Part shown: positions 6,167 to 9,813 of the stretch, one piece after another | Numbering within the stretch: the stretch's first letter is position 1 | Layout of the letters: every line of letters begins with the position of its first letter | Notes under the pieces: generated by a model | Databases searched by the model: none | Seen by the model: only the letters and a program-made list of their open reading frames with translations | Told to the model about the DNA's origin: nothing | Program-made: the position numbers and the translations under genes | NCBI GenBank assembly: GCA_030729445.1 | Contig: JANQXJ010000277.1 | Span: forward strand, 1-9,813 | DNA: 9,813 nt | DNA from: Limnohabitans sp. | GTDB taxonomy: Bacteria; Pseudomonadota; Gammaproteobacteria; Burkholderiales; Burkholderiaceae_C | Reading direction: 5' to 3'

Positions 6167-6194
6167 CCGGCCGCACTGCGGCTGGCTTCTTTCT
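6167..6194 (+). terminator. Terminator-like hairpin between dctP and dctQ
   Basis: CCGGCCGC (6167-6174) can pair with GCGGCTGG (6178-6185), one pair being G-U, around a three-base loop ACT. The following bases CTTCTTTCT are T-rich on the RNA-like strand. It looks like a weak intrinsic terminator or attenuator that would let dctP be made in excess over the membrane subunits, and may also protect the dctP mRNA 3' end. The T-run is interrupted, so some read-through is expected. Confidence 0.6.
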
Positions 6195-6291
6195 GACGCA
6201 CCTTATGGCCTCACCATCGGATGCGCGAGCACAAGGCGCCGCAGCAGAGCTTTATCCAAGCCTTTGCTGTGGCGGCTTCTTGCACCGCCCT

Positions 6292-6296
6292 AGGAG
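6292..6296 (+). promoter_or_regulatory. Ribosome binding site for a TTG start (dctQ)
   Basis: AGGAG with a six-base spacer precedes TTG at 6303. No ATG or GTG in the correct frame lies between here and the first membrane segment, so this site decides the start. Confidence 0.7.
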
Positions 6297-6302
6297 TCGA
6301 TT

Positions 6303-6857
6303 TTGCCAACGCCCACAACCCCTTCTGCGAACCAGATTGAGCCCAAAATCACCCATGCATTTCACACCGAGGACGAGGACATTGATCTTCGGCCCGTGAC
6401 GCTGGAAGGTTGGCTGTCGCTGGCATTTTTTTTACTGCTGGGTATCACGGTTTTCTACCAATTTTTCACACGCTATGCGCTCAACGATTCGGCTGCTTGG
6501 ACCGAAGAAATTGCCCGCTACTTGCTGATTGCCTGCGTTTTTCTGGCGCTGGGCATTGGGGCGATGAAGCACAGCCATGTGCGGGTGGACTTTTTCTACC
6601 GCTTTTTGCCGCGCCAGATGGGCCGAGGCCTGGCCTTGACTGTGGATGTTCTGTGCACTGTTTACTACGCACTGTGCACCGTGCTCACAGGTTTGATGAT
6701 GCAAAAACTGGGCAACTACCAAATGACCGTTGTTGATCTGCCCATGAACTTGATTTATGGCATTTGCCTAGCGGGCTTTGCGCTGGCAGCGGTTCGCTCG
6801 GTGAAGGTGATGTTGGCGCATTGGCGCAGTGACTACGCCGGTGTAGATGAGCTTTAA
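6303..6857 (+). CDS. dctQ: TRAP transporter small membrane subunit (DctQ family)
   Basis: A 184-residue inner-membrane protein with the four expected membrane segments, at about 37-56, 70-88, 108-132 and 143-165. The family motif SAAWTEEIARYLLIACVFLALG (from residue 63) and the HVRVDFFYRFLP loop after segment two identify it. DctQ couples the binding protein to the DctM permease. The start is TTG, supported by AGGAG at ideal spacing; this gives about 35 residues before the first membrane segment, somewhat longer than usual and acidic (HTEDEDIDL). It follows dctP after 169 bp that hold a terminator-like hairpin, and precedes dctM by 50 bp. Confidence 0.9.
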   Translation: MPTPTTPSANQIEPKITHAFHTEDEDIDLRPVTLEGWLSLAFFLLLGITVFYQFFTRYALNDSAAWTEEIARYLLIACVFLALGIGAMKHSHVRVDFFYRFLPRQMGRGLALTVDVLCTVYYALCTVLTGLMMQKLGNYQMTVVDLPMNLIYGICLAGFALAAVRSVKVMLAHWRSDYAGVDEL

Positions 6858-6907
6858 AACCAAGCCATTCATGTCCTTGTCCACTCACTTACTCTCGCAG
6901 GTCTGAC

Positions 6908-8302
6908 ATGCTCCAATCCCTGTTTCTATTTTTGACCATTGCGGGCGTCCCCATCGCCATTGCAATGTCAGCTGCCGCCATCATCTACATCATGGTCAGC
7001 GGCAATTTGCCCTCGTTTGTGGTGATCCACCGAATGATCAGCGGCATTGACAGCTTTCCTCTGCTGGCGGTGCCGTTTTTCATTTTGGCGGGCAACTTGA
7101 TGAACAACGCCGGCATCACCAACCGCATCTTTGAAATCGCCATGGCCTTGGTCGGTTGGCTCAAAGGAGGCCTGGGCCACGTGAACGTTACGGCCTCGAT
7201 CATCTTCTCGGGCATGAGCGGCACGGCCATCGCCGATGCGGCGGGTCTGGGCACAGTCGAGATCAAGGCCATGAAAGATGCAGGCTACTCCACGGAGTTT
7301 GCCGTCGGCGTCACAGCCGCATCGGCGACGCTGGGGCCCATCATTCCACCCAGCTTGCCCATCGTGATCTACGCCATGCTGGCCAACGTGTCGGTGGGGG
7401 CCATGTTTTTGGGTGGTATCTTGCCGGGGCTGATGATTGCCGCACTCATCATGATGACCGTCAGCTATTTCGCCTGGAAAAACGGCTGGGGCGCAGATGA
7501 AGCTTTCAAGCTCAGCCGCTTTGCCAAAGGCCTGCTGGAGCTGGCCATCGTCATCGGTTGGCCAGCTTTGTTGTGGGTGCTGATCACACAACTGAACTTT
7601 CCACCCCGCACAACAGTGTTTGCCGGTCTGATCCTGTTGTTTTTGGCCGATTGGAAATTCCGCTTTATAGCGGTACTGCCCATGATGACACCCGTGCTGC
7701 TGATTGGCGGTATGACGGTGGGCCTGTTCACCCCCACCGAGGGCGCGATTGCAGCCTGCATCTGGGCTTTGGTGCTGGGCTTGTTTTGGTACAAAACCTT
7801 GTCGTTCAAGCGCACCATCAAGGTCATGCTCGACACCGTGGAGACCACCAGTGTGGTGATGTTCATCGTGGCCGCATCGAGCATCTTCAGCTGGATGTTG
7901 ACGGCAGAAGGAATCACAGCCGACATTGCGGGCTGGATTTTGGGGGTAACCAACGAACCTTGGCTGTTTTTGTTGCTGGCCAATGCGCTGATGCTCTTCA
8001 TCGGCCTGTTTTTGGAGCCGGTCGCGGCCATCACCATCTTGGTGCCAATTTTGCTGCCTGTGGTCATTCAGTTGGGTATCGACCCCATCCACTTCGGACT
8101 GGTGATGGTGCTCAACCTGATGATCGGTCTGATCACACCCCCGGTGGGGCTTGTTTTGTTCATCATGGCCAGGATCGCTCAGATCAGTATTGAACGCACC
8201 ATTGTGGCTTTGTTGCCATGGTTTATTCCACTGTTGGGCAGTTTGGTGGCGATCACCTACTTACCGCAGATTGTTTTGTGGCTGCCCCGCCAGTTTTATT
8301 GA
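6908..8302 (+). CDS. dctM: TRAP transporter large permease subunit (DctM family)
   Basis: A 464-residue, highly hydrophobic permease that carries the acid across the inner membrane with sodium or proton symport. Characteristic segments include DSFPLLAVPFFILAGNLMNNAGI (about 48-70), the IIFSGMSGTAIADAAGLGTV stretch, ATLGPIIPPSLPIVIYA (about 138-154), FTPTEGAIAA (274-283) and the LFLEPVAAITILVPILLPVV stretch near the end, followed by LNLMIGLITPPVGLVLF. Most DctM proteins have about 425-440 residues. The excess here lies mainly between about 212 and 262, ahead of FTPTEG, where two additional hydrophobic stretches (near 212-228 and 236-250) appear in the same frame. ATG at 6908 is preceded by a weak GCAGG. 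The UxaA-family gene starts nine bases after its stop, so transport and catabolism are co-transcribed. Confidence 0.94.
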   Translation: MLQSLFLFLTIAGVPIAIAMSAAAIIYIMVSGNLPSFVVIHRMISGIDSFPLLAVPFFILAGNLMNNAGITNRIFEIAMALVGWLKGGLGHVNVTASIIFSGMSGTAIADAAGLGTVEIKAMKDAGYSTEFAVGVTAASATLGPIIPPSLPIVIYAMLANVSVGAMFLGGILPGLMIAALIMMTVSYFAWKNGWGADEAFKLSRFAKGLLELAIVIGWPALLWVLITQLNFPPRTTVFAGLILLFLADWKFRFIAVLPMMTPVLLIGGMTVGLFTPTEGAIAACIWALVLGLFWYKTLSFKRTIKVMLDTVETTSVVMFIVAASSIFSWMLTAEGITADIAGWILGVTNEPWLFLLLANALMLFIGLFLEPVAAITILVPILLPVVIQLGIDPIHFGLVMVLNLMIGLITPPVGLVLFIMARIAQISIERTIVALLPWFIPLLGSLVAITYLPQIVLWLPRQFY

Positions 8303-8311
8303 GATTTTCAT

Positions 8312-9813
8312 ATGAGCAGTTTTATTCGCCTGCACCCGTCTGACGACGTGGTGATTGCCCGCAGCCAACTCATGAGCGGCAGCACCGTCGACGGTGTGGC
8401 CGTGCGCGGTCTGATCCCGCCGGGCCACAAAGTTGCCACCCGCGCCATCGCCGTGGGCGAGCCGGTGCGCCGCTACAACCAGATCATTGGTTTTGCCCAC
8501 CAGGCCATTGCGCCGGGTGAGCATGTGCACACCCACAACCTGAACATGGGCGCAGACAAAGGCAACTTCGAACGCGACTACGCCATTGGCCAAGACGTGA
8601 AACCCGAGCCAGCACGCCAACAAGCGACCTTCATGGGCTACAAACGCTCAGATGGCCGTGTGGCCACACGCAACTACATCGGTGTGTTGTCGAGCGTGAA
8701 TTGCTCAGCCACCGCAGCACGCGCCATTGCCGACCACTTTTCCAAACGCAACAACCCGGCCGCATTGGCCAACTTTCCAAACGTGGACGGTGTGATCGCT
8801 TTGACCCACGGCACCGGCTGCGGCATGGACACCGAAGGCCTGGGCATCCAGTTGCTTGAGCGCACGCTGGCCGGTTACGCCACCCACGCCAACTTTTGGG
8901 GCGTGGTGGTGGTGGGCTTGGGTTGTGAGGCCAACCAACTGAGCACCTGGCTGGCGCACAGCAGCTTGCGTGTGGGCGAGACACTCAAGGTCTTCAACAT
9001 CCAGGACTCGGGCGGCACGCGTCTGACGGTCGAAAAAGGCATTGCCTTGATCGAAGAAATGCTGCCCCGGGCCAACGCCATCACCCGCGAGCCTTGCAGC
9101 GCCGAGCACATCACCGTGGGTTTGCAGTGTGGCGGCTCCGACGGTTATTCAGGCATCAGCGCCAACCCAGCACTGGGCGCAGCGGTGGACCTGCTGGTGC
9201 AGCATGGCGGCACGGCTATCTTGAGTGAAACCCCCGAAATTTATGGCGCCGAGCATCTGCTCACACGCCGCGCTGTGAAGCCCGAAGTGGCGCACAAGCT
9301 GATCGAGCGCATCAAATGGTGGGAAAACTACACCGCCATCAACGGCGGTGAGATGAACAACAACCCCTCGCCCGGCAACAAAGCGGGTGGCTTGACGACC
9401 ATCCTTGAAAAATCACTCGGCGCAGTGGCCAAGGGCGGCACCAGCAACCTGCAAGCGGTGTACGAATACGCCGAGCCCGTCACCGCCAAAGGCTTTGTTT
9501 ACATGGATACACCCGGCTATGACCCGGTGAGTGCCACAGGCCAAGTGGCGGGTGGTGCCAACCTGATTTGTTTCACCACCGGGCGCGGCAGCGCTTATGG
9601 CTGCGCCCCTTCACCCAGCCTCAAGTTTTCGACCAACACGGCGCTCTGGAAAAAACAAGAAGAAGACATGGACCTGAACTGCGGCGAGATCGTGGACGGC
9701 GGCGTGAGCATCGCCGAGATGGGCCAACGCATCTTTGAAATGATTTTGGCGGCAGCGTCAGGCGAACCCACCAAGAGTGAGCGCCACGGCTACGGCCAAA
9801 ACGAGTTTGTGCC
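8312..9813 (+). CDS. UxaA/GarD-family sugar-acid dehydratase (lacks only its C-terminal tip in the window)
   Basis: Five hundred codons are present and the frame is open at the right edge; family members have about 495-520 residues, so only a short tail should be missing. The N-terminal SAF domain (about 10-90) includes GEHVHTHN (69-76). The catalytic part starts at GYKRSDGRVATRN (109-121) and carries conserved cysteines in HGTGCG (C170), GLGCEAN (C205), LQCGGSDGYSG (C273), YGCAPSPSLK (C431) and LNCGEIVDGG (C457). Members use iron or another divalent metal to dehydrate altronate, galactarate and related acids to 2-keto-3-deoxy acids. Annotation as altronate dehydratase would be over-specific: no tagaturonate or fructuronate reductase or KDG kinase is nearby, and UxaA-type proteins also occur in L-fucose loci such as that of Campylobacter jejuni. 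It starts nine bases after dctM with only a weak GAG site, suggesting coupling. Confidence 0.92.
   Translation, partial: MSSFIRLHPSDDVVIARSQLMSGSTVDGVAVRGLIPPGHKVATRAIAVGEPVRRYNQIIGFAHQAIAPGEHVHTHNLNMGADKGNFERDYAIGQDVKPEPARQQATFMGYKRSDGRVATRNYIGVLSSVNCSATAARAIADHFSKRNNPAALANFPNVDGVIALTHGTGCGMDTEGLGIQLLERTLAGYATHANFWGVVVVGLGCEANQLSTWLAHSSLRVGETLKVFNIQDSGGTRLTVEKGIALIEEMLPRANAITREPCSAEHITVGLQCGGSDGYSGISANPALGAAVDLLVQHGGTAILSETPEIYGAEHLLTRRAVKPEVAHKLIERIKWWENYTAINGGEMNNNPSPGNKAGGLTTILEKSLGAVAKGGTSNLQAVYEYAEPVTAKGFVYMDTPGYDPVSATGQVAGGANLICFTTGRGSAYGCAPSPSLKFSTNTALWKKQEEDMDLNCGEIVDGGVSIAEMGQRIFEMILAAASGEPTKSERHGYGQNEFV

Noticed and set aside
6205..6399. Small open frame in the dctP-dctQ spacer running into dctQ
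   Set aside because: It has no ribosome site, overlaps dctQ in another frame and carries no recognisable feature.
6968..8092. 374-codon minus-strand frame opposite dctM
   Set aside because: The translation is His/Gln/Asp-rich and low in hydrophobic residues, the mirror of a membrane-protein gene; no motif is visible.
8291..8326. Ten-base direct repeat CAGTTTTATT at the end of dctM and the start of the UxaA-family gene
   Set aside because: Short, AT-rich and fully within two coding ends in different frames; most likely chance, with no element between the copies.

Overview
The window looks like a chromosomal segment of a betaproteobacterium, probably a Burkholderiales/Comamonadaceae-type organism. 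The reasons are the moderately high GC, the codon use, the TRAP-dependent uptake of organic acids, and the protein styles. That assignment is inference; no rRNA or other taxonomic marker is present.

Layout. The left edge (1-480, minus) holds the first 160 codons of aroB (3-dehydroquinate synthase), a housekeeping gene. The rest is a divergent catabolic locus for a sugar acid. The minus-strand arm, read from the centre leftwards, is an enolase-superfamily enzyme of the mandelate racemase subgroup (2986-4101), a short-chain dehydrogenase of the 2-keto-3-deoxy-L-fuconate dehydrogenase type (2240-2989, ATGA overlap with the previous gene), a second SDR (1452-2210) and an FAH-family hydrolase (562-1425). 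The plus-strand arm is a GntR/FadR-type regulator (4332-5057), a three-part TRAP transporter (dctP 5138-6133, dctQ 6303-6857, dctM 6908-8302) and a nearly complete UxaA/GarD-family dehydratase (8312 to the right edge). The 230-bp divergent spacer carries a clear palindrome, TGGTCTGACCA at 4287-4297, the expected operator type for the adjacent regulator.

How it fits together (inference from families). The TRAP system imports a sugar acid. An acid-sugar dehydratase (the MR-subgroup enzyme, the UxaA-family enzyme, or both on different substrates) makes a 2-keto-3-deoxy acid. The SDR at 2240-2989 oxidises C4 to a 2,4-diketo-3-deoxy acid, and the FAH-family hydrolase splits that into pyruvate plus a hydroxy acid (lactate if the substrate is a 6-deoxy sugar acid such as L-fuconate or L-rhamnonate). 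No sugar 1-dehydrogenase or lactonase is recognisable here, so the acid rather than the free sugar is the likelier substrate. The regulator probably responds to a pathway acid through its metal-binding FCD domain.

The points most worth a second look are two unrelated dehydratase families in one divergent locus; the gap-free match of the MR-subgroup enzyme's catalytic residues to mandelate racemase, which leaves racemase/epimerase activity open; the second SDR with no assigned step; the operator; a terminator-like hairpin between dctP and dctQ; extra hydrophobic sequence in DctM; and a 12-bp inverted repeat at the border with aroB. I saw no tRNA, rRNA, CRISPR, insertion sequence or phage gene.
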